Source of the DNA: FEN-1139 sp964396375
GTDB taxonomy: Bacteria; Myxococcota_A; Polyangia; Polyangiales; Polyangiaceae
NCBI GenBank assembly: GCA_964396375.1
Contig: CAYNEY010000023.1
Location: 1 to 64,000, forward strand
DNA length: 64,000 nucleotides
Reading direction: 5' to 3'
In this document: in pieces, positions 8,115-15,697 of the stretch
Position numbering within the stretch: position 1 is the stretch's first letter
How the letters are laid out: every line of letters begins with the position of its first letter
Made by a program: the position numbers and the translations under genes
The notes under the pieces: generated by a model
Databases searched by the model: none
The model's input: only the letters and a program-made list of their open reading frames with translations
Told to the model about the DNA's origin: nothing

Positions 8115-9159
8115 GTACCGCCGCGGTGTACAACGAGCCTTCGCCCTCAGCATGGCAGCTGGGGCGCTCTGCGTCATCGCGACCGTACCCTCCACCGGCT
8201 TCGCTCAAGCAGGTTCCGCACCAGATCTCGAGGCAGAGAACCGCACGCTGGCTCGGGAGCTCGCTCTCCAAGGGGCCAACTCTTTCGACGCGGGAGATTT
8301 CGTCACCGCTCTCGATCGCTTCTCGCGTGCCCACAGCCTCTTCCCGGCACCCACCCTGAGCATCATGCTGGCCCGCAGCCTGGTGCGGTTGAATCGTTAT
8401 ATCGAGGCCTTGGATCGCTATCAGGAGACACTGCGCACCCCGCTCGACAACGACGCTCCCGAGGCATTTCAACAGGCGGTGTTGGATGCGCGCAAGGAAC
8501 ACGAGTCCCTGCGCCAACGTACCCCAAAGGTAGTGATTCGGATCGTGACCAGCGGTGCGCTCCCGAGCGATCTCGAGGTACTCCTCGACGGAAAGGCGGT
8601 ACCCGCTGCGCTCCTCAACGTGCCACGACCAATCGATCCCGGTGAGCATGAGGTCCGCGTCTCCACCCCACGGCATGCGGAAATCATCAGGAAGCTGACC
8701 ACCGAGGTCGGTACCGAGCAGCTCCTGGTCATCCCCCTTTCTCCGGACGAGGCAACCGCAGCCAAAGCGGCCGCCAGCACTCGAGAGTCTGCCAGGCCGT
8801 CCCCGCCTTCCCTCTCCGAGCCCGACCCAGAGCAGCCGCCCGCACACAGTCGTTCCCTGGCCTACCTGGCCTTCGGAGTCGGCGCGGTGGGCACTGGGCT
8901 TGGCGTCATCACGGGGCTGATCGCTCTCGACAAGAAGTCCGATCTCGACCGGGTGTGCAACCCCGGATGTCCCGCCGAACACGCTGAGGACGTCGACTCC
9001 TTCCGTCTGAATCGCACCCTGTCGTACGTGGGTTTCGGCGTCGGGCTGGTCGGGGCAGGCCTCGGCACCTATCTGGTGCTCGCCGGTCCTCCCGAACAGC
9101 CTCGCGTCGGCCTTGCCCTGGGCCCGACCCAGGCTCGATTGCTCGGGGTTTTGCCATGA
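8098..9159 (+). CDS. Periplasmic TPR-like protein with two C-terminal membrane helices
   Basis: This 353-residue protein starts at ATG 8098, inside the end of the kinase gene. A signal peptide ends near T-G-F-A-Q-A. Helical TPR-like segments follow (G-A-N-S-F-D-A-G-D-F-V-T-A-L-D-R-F then L-V-R-L-N-R-Y-I-E-A-L-D-R-Y), then a beta-rich part resembling a PEGA-type module (L-E-V-L-L-D-G-K-A-V-P). Two Gly-rich hydrophobic helices near residues 260-280 and 305-325 would anchor it. Such kinase-linked TPR/PEGA proteins are common in Myxococcota and are thought to be envelope-associated. Its stop overlaps the Kelch lipoprotein start (ATGA). Role inferred as partner or output of the kinase. Confidence 0.75.
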   Translation: MILGSRYRRGVQRAFALSMAAGALCVIATVPSTGFAQAGSAPDLEAENRTLARELALQGANSFDAGDFVTALDRFSRAHSLFPAPTLSIMLARSLVRLNRYIEALDRYQETLRTPLDNDAPEAFQQAVLDARKEHESLRQRTPKVVIRIVTSGALPSDLEVLLDGKAVPAALLNVPRPIDPGEHEVRVSTPRHAEIIRKLTTEVGTEQLLVIPLSPDEATAAKAAASTRESARPSPPSLSEPDPEQPPAHSRSLAYLAFGVGAVGTGLGVITGLIALDKKSDLDRVCNPGCPAEHAEDVDSFRLNRTLSYVGFGVGLVGAGLGTYLVLAGPPEQPRVGLALGPTQARLLGVLP

Positions 9160-10952
9160 AACCACGATTCGTGATGCTCTGTGGTGGTGGCTCGGCGGAG
9201 GTCCTCTTCGCCTTGCTGCTTGCTTCGCTTCTCCCCGGATGCCCCGTCTCCGACTCCTACTTCGTCGAGAAGAGGAGCGACGCAGGCAACGCCGGGGACG
9301 CAGGCAACGCCGGGGACGCAGGCAACGCCGGGGACGCAGGCAACACCGGAGACGCAGGCGACGCTGGAGACGCAGGGAGTTCGGCGGGGCGCAGCGGGGC
9401 GACCACAGTGAGTTCGGGCGGCAGCGCCGGCAGCGAAAACGCGGGCGCGAGCGGCGAGGGAGGGAATGAACCTCAGGCGGGTGAATCCGCCAGTGCCGGC
9501 ACCACGAGTTCGGGCGGCACCACGAGTTCGGGCGGCACCACGAGTTCGGGCGGCACCACGAGCTCGGGCGGCACCACGAGCTCGGGCGGAGTCAGCGCCA
9601 CCGGCGGAGCCGGCGGGAACGGCGGAACCAATGCCGGCGGCCGCACCGGAACTGGCGGTCTCACCGGAACTGGCGGCCGCACCGGAACTGGCGGTCTCAC
9701 CGGAACCGGCGGAGCCATCGACTGCACGCCCACGAACTGCGATGGCACGTGTTGCGACAACACCTGCGTGGATGTAACGATTGATCCGGACAATTGTGGC
9801 GCCTGCGGCCATGCGTGCCACGAGGGCCGCGACTGCGCCGACAGCACCTGCATAGGCGGCTGGGCCACCATCTCTGCTCCCCCTGCCTCCTTCGTCGCGC
9901 GAGAGCGTGCCGCGTCAGTCGCCTTCGAGGACAAGTTCTTCATCTTCGGCGGCGTCGACGAAGAGGGAACGCCCCTCGACGATGGCGCCATCTACGATCC
10001 CGTCACTGACACCTGGACGCTCATCGCGATCGCCCCAGACGCCGACGACACGAGTGCCTCGCCTTCGGCACGAGCCTTCGCCACTGCGGTTTTCACCGGT
10101 TCACGGATAGCTGTCTTCGGAGGCACCGACGACAACGGACAGTCCGCACTCTCGGACGGAAGCCTCTACGATCCGGAGACCGACAGCTGGGAGGTGCTTC
10201 CCCAGGCCAATCGCGGGCACATTGGCCCGGTGGGCATCGCCAACGGCACTCACCTGGCCTTCTTCGGAGTCTGGGACGTCGACATGCAGATCTTGGGCTC
10301 GACGCAGCGGCTGGCCATGAGCACCGAAATCTGGTCAGACGGCATGGCCTACACCGCTGCGCCGGCCGGGCGCACCGATCCGGCCTGGGCGGTCTCCGAC
10401 ACCACCATGTACCTCTTCGGTGGCGTGGTTCTGGGTGAGCCCGGGAGCCGTGCCTTCTCGTACAGCCTGGACAACAACTACTGGACCGAGATCAGCAACA
10501 CCACCGTCGGCAGCCCCTCCTCGCGCTCCGGCGCCTTCGGCGTCTGGGGCGGCAACGCCTGGTATATCTGGGGCGGCCAAGGCGCCACCACAACCATGAA
10601 GACCGGTAGCTACTACCTTAACAGCTGGTGGTACCAGATGATCAACCCGGGAGCGGAGATCAGCGCCCGTTCTGCACCGTACCGGGAGACGGGTTGGGCC
10701 TTTGCCATAGCCCAAGGTGATCTGGCATTTCTGGGCGGGCGCGACAACGCCGGCCAGTACCTGAGCAACGGCGCGCGCTACACCGTGGTGGGCATGACCG
10801 GAGAGTGGGCAGTGATCGACAACTGGCTCTCGGGAGAATCCCACGCCTTCGGTGTGGCCGGGAAGGCCGCCGGCGAGCTCATCGTCTGGGGCGGTCGAAC
10901 GGGCACCAGCAGCGCCAGCCTGAGCCGAAGTGGCGACCGCTGGTCACTCTGA
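9156..10952 (+). CDS. Kelch-repeat lipoprotein with low-complexity stalk
   Basis: This 598-residue protein begins at ATG 9156, overlapping the upstream stop. A signal peptide ends in L-L-P-G-C, predicting a lipoprotein. Residues 40-190 are a Gly/Ser/Thr/Ala stalk made of several hexapeptide repeats encoded by exact 18-bp DNA repeats. A Cys-rich knot follows (C-D-G-T-C-C-D-N-T-C, then C-G-A-C-G-H-A-C), and from about residue 240 onward at least five Kelch-type blades (I-F-G-G-V-D, V-F-G-G-T-D, L-F-G-G-V, I-W-G-G-Q-G, F-L-G-G-R-D) form a probable beta-propeller. This is a surface display architecture, with a binding propeller on a stalk. It is the third gene of the kinase operon; the ligand is unknown. 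Confidence 0.85.
   Translation: MKPRFVMLCGGGSAEVLFALLLASLLPGCPVSDSYFVEKRSDAGNAGDAGNAGDAGNAGDAGNTGDAGDAGDAGSSAGRSGATTVSSGGSAGSENAGASGEGGNEPQAGESASAGTTSSGGTTSSGGTTSSGGTTSSGGTTSSGGVSATGGAGGNGGTNAGGRTGTGGLTGTGGRTGTGGLTGTGGAIDCTPTNCDGTCCDNTCVDVTIDPDNCGACGHACHEGRDCADSTCIGGWATISAPPASFVARERAASVAFEDKFFIFGGVDEEGTPLDDGAIYDPVTDTWTLIAIAPDADDTSASPSARAFATAVFTGSRIAVFGGTDDNGQSALSDGSLYDPETDSWEVLPQANRGHIGPVGIANGTHLAFFGVWDVDMQILGSTQRLAMSTEIWSDGMAYTAAPAGRTDPAWAVSDTTMYLFGGVVLGEPGSRAFSYSLDNNYWTEISNTTVGSPSSRSGAFGVWGGNAWYIWGGQGATTTMKTGSYYLNSWWYQMINPGAEISARSAPYRETGWAFAIAQGDLAFLGGRDNAGQYLSNGARYTVVGMTGEWAVIDNWLSGESHAFGVAGKAAGELIVWGGRTGTSSASLSRSGDRWSL
9279..9374 (+). repeat. 18-bp tandem repeat encoding D-A-G-N-A-G units
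   Basis: Five 18-bp units based on gacgcaggcaacgccggg run head to tail from 9279 to 9368, with a partial sixth. The first three are identical and the last two differ by a few bases. Each adds six residues to the lipoprotein stalk in frame, so copy-number change would lengthen or shorten the stalk without a frameshift. Confidence 0.95.
9501..9590 (+). repeat. 18-bp tandem repeat encoding T-T-S-S-G-G units
   Basis: Five consecutive 18-bp units of accacgagttcgggcggc cover 9501-9590, the last two carrying a single synonymous T-to-C change. The near identity suggests recent slippage or expansion. It lies inside the Kelch lipoprotein stalk and keeps frame. Confidence 0.95.
9642..9713 (+). repeat. 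36-bp higher-order repeat (two alternating 18-bp units)
   Basis: Four 18-bp units alternate between versions starting cgc and ctc (encoding R-T-G-T-G-G and L-T-G-T-G-G), making a 36-bp unit present twice. It is a third independent repeat tract in the same stalk, immediately before the Cys-rich knot. Confidence 0.9.
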
Positions 10953-11372
10953 GCGCTGGTCGACGAGAACCAGCCGCAGACGACCGGTCGCAAGTAAGGT
11001 CTGCGCCTCGTCCCGGATCTCGGTCTGCCAGAGCTGGGTGGTACGGCCACGGGTGAGCGGCACCGCTACGGCCAAGAGCACCCCATCACGCTTGGCCTTG
11101 ATGAAGGAGGTCTGATTCTCCACCCCGAACACCACCTTCCCGGGGGGTGCGGACAGGGTGGCCCCAAGCGAGCCGAGGGTCTCTACCAGCGTGGCATAGA
11201 CACCTCCGTGCACGAAGCCATGGAGTTGTCGGTGACGCTCGTCGAGCACCACCCGACCCGTCACTCTCTCGCTCGAAACCTGCTCGAGTTCGAGCCCAAG
11301 AGACGCATCCCAACCGGTCGGGCTCGGCGCCCCCGAGAGTTCACCAGCCCGAGTGCGCGCCTCGTCGTTCAT
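10944..11372 (-). CDS. PaaI-type hotdog-fold acyl-CoA thioesterase
   Basis: This 142-residue protein has the PaaI/YbdB thioesterase pattern: a core helix segment L-H-G-F-V-H-G-G-V-Y-A-T-L-V-E-T with the conserved H-G-G, followed by V-E-N-Q-T-S-F-I-K-A and a basic strand G-R-T-T-Q-L-W-Q-T-E-I. Hotdog thioesterases of this class hydrolyse aromatic or naphthoyl-CoA esters. ATG 11372 is chosen because the conserved region begins soon after; the frame runs to 11483 inside the DAHP synthase gene. Its last 9 bases overlap the convergent Kelch gene. It lies 29 bases downstream of the DAHP synthase stop on the same strand and may be co-transcribed. Confidence 0.85.
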   Translation of the reverse strand: MNDEARTRAGELSGAPSPTGWDASLGLELEQVSSERVTGRVVLDERHRQLHGFVHGGVYATLVETLGSLGATLSAPPGKVVFGVENQTSFIKAKRDGVLLAVAVPLTRGRTTQLWQTEIRDEAQTLLATGRLRLVLVDQRSE

Positions 11373-11401
11373 ACGGTCACCGATAGCACAAGGGGGGATT
11401 C

Positions 11402-12463
11402 TCAGGCGGCATGCTTCCTCCGATTCTTCATCCCTTGGGCGAGTTCCTCGAGCATGCGCTCGGTCGTGTCGAGATCGACACAAGCATCCGTGATGCTCTG
11501 ACCGTAAACCAGCGTCTCCCGCGGCGCCGGCTTCTGGGAACCGGCTACGATATGGCTCTCAATCATCACCCCGGCGATGTGCGGGGAGCCGGAACTCAAC
11601 TGCGCGGTGACATGGGCCAGCACCTCAGGCTGGCGTTCGTGGTTCTTGCCGCTGTTGTCGTGGCTGCAGTCGATCAAAATCCGAGGACAACCGCCCGAAG
11701 AAGCCAGGCACGAGGCAGCAGCCTCGATGCTTGCTGCATCGTAGTTCGGACCCGAGGTTCCTCCTCGCAGCACCAGATGACAATCCGGATTGCCGGTGGT
11801 ACCAACGACCGAAACCCGTCCCTGCTCATCGACCCCGAGGAAGTGGTGCGGCCGGGCCGCCGAAACGATGGCGTTGACAGCAACCTCGATACCGCCATCG
11901 GTCGCATTCTTGAAGCCAACCGGCATGCTCAGGCCAGAGGCGAGCTCACGGTGAGTCTGACTCTCGGTCGTGCGCGCGCCGATCGCCGACCAGCTCACCA
12001 GATCAGCGATGTACTGTGGGACGTTCGGATCCAGCATCTCCGAGGCCGTTCCAAGCCCAAGCTCGGCGACACCCCGCAAGACACCGCGGGCCATCCTGAG
12101 CCCGAGCTGGATATCGTAGGAGCCGTCGATGTTGGGGTCGTTGATCAGGCCCTTCCAGCCAACTGTGGTCCGAGGCTTCTCGAAATAGACGCGCATCACG
12201 ATCAGGAGCTGGTCGTCGTAGCGTTGCCTCAGACGGGCCAACCGCGTGGCGTAGTCGAGCGCCGCCACCGGATCGTGGATCGAGCAGGGGCCGACCACGA
12301 CCAAGAGCCGAGGGTCGCGTCCCCACAGGATCTCTCGGATCTGTGTGCGCGTCACGCTGACCAACTCCGCTAGGGAGTCGGTCAGCGACAGTTCGGCACG
12401 GATCTGATCTGGGGTGAGCAAGGGATTGGTCTCTCGAACGCGAAGGTTGTTGGTGATGATCAT
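11402..12463 (-). CDS. 3-deoxy-7-phosphoheptulonate (DAHP) synthase, class I AroF/G/H type
   Basis: This enzyme condenses phosphoenolpyruvate with erythrose-4-phosphate, the entry step of the shikimate pathway. The 353-residue length and motifs match the E. coli AroFGH family: V-V-V-G-P-C-S-I-H-D-P, M-R-V-Y-F-E-K-P-R-T-T-V-G-W-K-G, D-P-N-I-D-G-S-Y, G-A-R-T-T-E-S-Q-x-H-R-E, P-V-G-F-K-N-x-T-D-G, and the late metal-site block I-D-C-S-H-D-N-S-x-K. The N-terminal extension that carries aromatic-amino-acid feedback sites in this class is present; which amino acid inhibits it cannot be decided. A strong hairpin sits in the leader just upstream. The thioesterase gene follows. Confidence 0.95.
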   Translation of the reverse strand: MIITNNLRVRETNPLLTPDQIRAELSLTDSLAELVSVTRTQIREILWGRDPRLLVVVGPCSIHDPVAALDYATRLARLRQRYDDQLLIVMRVYFEKPRTTVGWKGLINDPNIDGSYDIQLGLRMARGVLRGVAELGLGTASEMLDPNVPQYIADLVSWSAIGARTTESQTHRELASGLSMPVGFKNATDGGIEVAVNAIVSAARPHHFLGVDEQGRVSVVGTTGNPDCHLVLRGGTSGPNYDAASIEAAASCLASSGGCPRILIDCSHDNSGKNHERQPEVLAHVTAQLSSGSPHIAGVMIESHIVAGSQKPAPRETLVYGQSITDACVDLDTTERMLEELAQGMKNRRKHAA

Positions 12464-12483
12464 GAAGGGAGCCCCAAATGCCG

Positions 12484-12517
12484 AAACCCCCGGTCGCTGG
12501 CCGCGATCCGGGGGTTT
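12484..12517 (-). promoter_or_regulatory. Leader hairpin upstream of DAHP synthase (possible attenuator)
   Basis: Positions 12484-12497 and 12503-12517 pair as a 14-bp stem with one bulged base and a 5-base loop. It lies 21-54 bases upstream of the DAHP synthase ATG, so it would form in the mRNA leader. On the minus strand only three Ts follow the stem, but on the plus strand the stem ends in GGGGGTTTT, a better terminator, which could block plus-strand read-through into the 12620 gene. I see no leader peptide rich in Phe, Tyr or Trp. Confidence 0.5.
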
Positions 12518-12619
12518 TCTGCTTCAATTGGACTCGTCTAACGGCGAGGCATCCCCGGGGAGCGCGGCCAAAAGGCCGACCCAAAATAGAGATACCAGCG
12601 ATAGGAACGAGAACCAGAC

Positions 12620-13384
12620 ATGGACGGGTCGGTTATACACCCGCTTCTCGAGAGCGCAAGTACCCTTCGTCTCATGGTCGAGCCTGAGCCCCTTCTTCAA
12701 CTGACCGAGGCGTTGAGCGCGAAGTATCACCTCCGGCGACAGAAGCTCATCTCCGTTGCGCAATCGCTGAGCGAGAAGCTCGACGCGTATCTTCTCGCGC
12801 GCGAGACGGCGATCGCGCTCGAGCTTGCCGAACTCCATGACCTGCCACGACCAAAGAAGACTGCCGATCCGCGGGCGTGCGCGGAAGCACTGCTCGCGTG
12901 CGTACGCGAGCTTCCGGAACTAGAGGAGCGCTCTGTCGGGACCCCTCCCCCCTCGCTCCCAGTGAGCATGCCGGCATCGAAGCCCCTAGCTTGCGCGGCG
13001 GGCCCCGAGTCTGTCGAGGACTTGCCACGCCTGCTCTCTTTGACCAGCCAATCGCCTCTGGTGATTGTGGGTGGGACACCACACCCGGAGCGCCTCGCCC
13101 ATCTCCCCGCGGAGCTCCGAGCGCGGATTGAGTGGATCGACACTTCACGCCAAGGGACCCATGCCATCGGCAACCTGGAGCGTCGAATCCGCGAGCGGCG
13201 GCTCCTCGCCCTGCTCCTCCTCGAAGAGATGGTTCAACACCGACACTCCGATCCCCTGATCAGCGCGGCGCGCTCGGTAGATCTGCCCATCGTGTACGGC
13301 GGCCGCGGTGGGCGCGCAGCGCTCCGCGCTGCCATGGCCGAGCTCGATCAACGGCTGTCTACCTCTTTCCCCTCTTCACCATGA
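12620..13384 (+). CDS. DUF2325-like protein
   Basis: This 254-residue cytoplasmic protein has an N-terminal helical half (residues 1-110) and a C-terminal domain that starts with V-I-V-G-G and continues with alternating hydrophobic strands and helices, ending L-P-I-V-Y-G-G-R-G-G. This is the arrangement of DUF2325, a Rossmann-like domain that begins with V-G-G and is sometimes found in stress-linked proteins. The usual central acidic/Ser-His motif is not clearly preserved, so the assignment is tentative. ATG 12620 is used; an alternative ATG lies at 12674. Its stop overlaps the next start (ATGA), indicating coupling with the lipoprotein gene. Confidence 0.55.
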   Translation: MDGSVIHPLLESASTLRLMVEPEPLLQLTEALSAKYHLRRQKLISVAQSLSEKLDAYLLARETAIALELAELHDLPRPKKTADPRACAEALLACVRELPELEERSVGTPPPSLPVSMPASKPLACAAGPESVEDLPRLLSLTSQSPLVIVGGTPHPERLAHLPAELRARIEWIDTSRQGTHAIGNLERRIRERRLLALLLLEEMVQHRHSDPLISAARSVDLPIVYGGRGGRAALRAAMAELDQRLSTSFPSSP

Positions 13385-14415
13385 CCCGAACTGCCGCCTT
13401 CTTTCTCACGCTCGCCGTCCACCTGCTCGGCTGTTCGAGTTCGACGCCTCCCTCCGCGGCCGTGCCACCCAGCCAAGAGGCCCTGGCTGCTCCGAGTGCC
13501 GCTCAGCCTCACGCTGCGCCGCGCGCGACAGAAAGCACCGTTCTACCCCACCCCGCAATGGTGACGAGCTCCGTCAGGAGCCCGGAAGGGCGAGCGAGCA
13601 TGCAAGACTGTCCGCCGCTCGCGAAAGGTGAGGCCGAAGAGCCTCACCCCTGCGGGTCACTCGCCTGCCGCGCGTACACGAGCCCGGAGGCGGCCATCAG
13701 CGCGGTCTTAACCGAAACCAATCCGAGGATCCTTGCGGTTGGCGAGGCTCACCTCCGAGCGGAACTCGCCCACTTGACCTCAACAACCCGCCGTTTCTCT
13801 GAGCTTTTGCCCCTGTTCTCGTGTCGCGCACGACACCTCGTGATTGAGCTGTTGCTCGGCCGGAACGATTGCGGCGACAACCGGGTCGAGCGCACCGAAA
13901 AACTCCAGAAGCCTGTCACCCAATCTCAAGCCAACTCGAACCAGAAAGATTTCGTCGAGCTCGGTTTCGCGGCGCAGCGGGTCGGGATCGCGCCGCGCGC
14001 GCTCACCCCAAGTTGTAAGCTCTACGGTCGAGTGAGCGCAGGCGGGCAAGACTCGGTGATCGCCCTGCTCGACGCGATCGGGGAAACGACAACCTTGTCC
14101 CTCGCCGAGTTGCTCGAGGTGACGCCGAGTTCAGGTCCTGGCTCGTTGCTCTTGGCCTACGGCGGAGCGCTCCACAACGACCTTCAGCCGCGCCCCGGCT
14201 TCGAGCAAGCAAGCTTCGCTCCGAAACTCGATGCACGCACCGGCGGCCGTCTGATCGAACTCGATCTGGTTCTGCGCGAACAAATCACCGACCGCGAGCC
14301 CTGGACACAGCAGCCCTTCTTCGCCGCGTATGAGCCCACGCAGGCTCCGGAGCGGGCGCTCCTCTACCGGACTGGGCCCCGCTCCTATACGCTGGTTTTT
14401 CCGCGTTCGCCGTAA
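13381..14415 (+). CDS. Lipoprotein with Tiki/ChaN-like (EreA/TraB superfamily) domain
   Basis: This 344-residue protein starts at ATG 13381 inside the previous stop codon. The signal peptide ends L-L-G-C-S, predicting a lipoprotein with a Pro/Ala/Ser linker. The folded part has I-L-A-V-G-E-A-H-L-R-A-E and L-V-I-E-L-L, the G-E-x-H and hydrophobic-E pattern shared by the Tiki/TraB/ChaN/erythromycin-esterase-like superfamily, where the Glu and His take part in metal-dependent or esterase/peptidase chemistry. No heme-binding evidence is visible. It is coupled to the DUF2325-like gene; function unknown. Alternative: an unrelated secreted protein with a chance G-E-x-H. Confidence 0.6.
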   Translation: MTRTAAFFLTLAVHLLGCSSSTPPSAAVPPSQEALAAPSAAQPHAAPRATESTVLPHPAMVTSSVRSPEGRASMQDCPPLAKGEAEEPHPCGSLACRAYTSPEAAISAVLTETNPRILAVGEAHLRAELAHLTSTTRRFSELLPLFSCRARHLVIELLLGRNDCGDNRVERTEKLQKPVTQSQANSNQKDFVELGFAAQRVGIAPRALTPSCKLYGRVSAGGQDSVIALLDAIGETTTLSLAELLEVTPSSGPGSLLLAYGGALHNDLQPRPGFEQASFAPKLDARTGGRLIELDLVLREQITDREPWTQQPFFAAYEPTQAPERALLYRTGPRSYTLVFPRSP

Positions 14416-14429
14416 CCTAGAGCGCTTTT

Positions 14430-14465
14430 CAATGGCGTGGACCGCCATTGATTGGCTCCGCCAAT
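14430..14465. terminator. Tandem stem-loops between convergent genes (possible bidirectional terminator)
   Basis: Two perfect adjacent hairpins fill the 55-base gap between convergent genes. The first is CAATGGCG-tggac-CGCCATTG (14430-14450) and the second ATTGGC-tcc-GCCAAT (14451-14465). The arms share the ATTGGC/GCCAAT theme, so they could also form alternative pairings. No U-tract follows on either strand, so this is not a classic Rho-independent terminator; its position suggests a transcription barrier or mRNA 3'-end stabiliser. Confidence 0.45.
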
Positions 14466-14470
14466 GCTCT

Positions 14471-15328
14471 CTAGCTCACCTGCTCCTGCTCGATGGCAAA
14501 TACCAGTTCTTCGGGACAGAGCGCCCGGAGGGCTCGAACGCCACGGTTGCCCTCAGGTCGCGGGATCCCGGAGGGCATGAAGCCGGTACTGAGCAAAGTG
14601 CGGCAGATCCAGGCGAGCCGCTCGGGATCACCCTCGGGCGCCACCCGCGCAAAGAAGACCTCCGCAGCAGCATTGGCCACCTTCTCCGAACCAAAAGCCA
14701 GACAGAGCGCCAGATTCCAGAGCCCCTCGTCGTGGCGAAGCATGTCCGGACGGGTGCGCTCCAGGCTCTCGAGCAGCACCTCCTCGTTCGGCAGCGCCAC
14801 CCGCTCCCCCACCAAAAAGTACGACTGGAACCGCTGGCTCCAGTCGATGGTGGGCGCACTGTCATCGAACACCACATCAATCCCGATCTCGTCATGCGCG
14901 ATGTCGTCATGACTCTCGCCGGCGCCCTCCGACACCCGAGCCCGAGCCATGGTCATCGAGTCGTTCTTCTGCTCGAGCCGATGCCGCGAGCCCGACAGTT
15001 CCTTGGCATCCGCGGGACCATAGGCCGGCGCCGATTCGGCAAGCCCACTCACCAGCCCTGTGTCCGGCTCTTCACCCATCTCCGAGTACTGCGCCTCTCG
15101 GATCGCGACCGGCGCCTGGGGAGGGATCGAACGGGCTACGGCTGTGTAGAAGTCTTCGACCATCGTGAGGTGCGACCACTCGCTCGCCCCGACCTCACAC
15201 ACCAGCGCGTCCGCGGGGATACGACCGGTCTCTATCCCTTGGAGCACGGTGTCGGTCGGAACTGGTCCCACCGTCTTTCCAGCCACAGCAACCCACCAGG
15301 TACGGGATTCGGCAGCGTCAGTCATCAT
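14471..15328 (-). CDS. GYF_2-domain protein
   Basis: This 285-residue protein opens with the bacterial GYF_2 pattern: R-T-W-W-V-A-V-A-G-K-T-V-G-P-V, then G-R-I-P-A-D-A-L-V and S-E-W. In this small domain a tryptophan-flanked strand pair is thought to bind proline-rich or other peptide partners. The C-terminal half, from about residue 160, is helical and soluble with no motif I recognise. No signal peptide or membrane helix is seen. In Myxococcota GYF_2 proteins are frequent and often act as adaptors. It is a single gene, convergent with the Tiki-like lipoprotein gene. Confidence 0.8.
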   Translation of the reverse strand: MMTDAAESRTWWVAVAGKTVGPVPTDTVLQGIETGRIPADALVCEVGASEWSHLTMVEDFYTAVARSIPPQAPVAIREAQYSEMGEEPDTGLVSGLAESAPAYGPADAKELSGSRHRLEQKNDSMTMARARVSEGAGESHDDIAHDEIGIDVVFDDSAPTIDWSQRFQSYFLVGERVALPNEEVLLESLERTRPDMLRHDEGLWNLALCLAFGSEKVANAAAEVFFARVAPEGDPERLAWICRTLLSTGFMPSGIPRPEGNRGVRALRALCPEELVFAIEQEQVS

Positions 15329-15697
15329 AGCGATTCATTCCCAAGCGTGCGACAGCCCGAGCACAGAGCACAGGACCGGCCCCGCCCCAAGCGGGGTTCG
15401 GCGAGGACCGCCAAGCTTCGTTGTCCTCGCGCCGTCGGCGATGAAAGAGAAAAAGAGACACCAAGCGAGAATTTTTTCTACCCTTCCGCACCCCATCCGT
15501 CAAATCGGCCCGCGGTGAGAAATCCACACTCGGGTTTGGCTCGCGCTTGCATGGTAGGGTCGTTCGCGCCCCGTCGCCTGCAGGTGGGCGTTGGCACCCG
15601 AAGTCACTGAGTCTAGAATTTTTCGCTGCTCCTTTAGCGGAGCCTCTGCTCCTCTCTCCCTCCCCCAAACCTCATCGTCGCTTCCTGGAGAGTCGTC
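15329..15697. other. Divergent intergenic region upstream of HtrA
   Basis: About 370 bases separate the GYF gene start from the HtrA start. It contains an A-rich run (around 15445-15480) and a GC hairpin near 15385-15400, but no persuasive small gene; overlapping frames lack family features. The HtrA ribosome-binding site GGAG sits at 15688-15691. No consensus promoter was convincing. Confidence 0.5.

Noticed and set aside
9279..9713. CRISPR array
   Set aside because: The tandem 18-bp units have no spacers and keep the reading frame of a Kelch lipoprotein.
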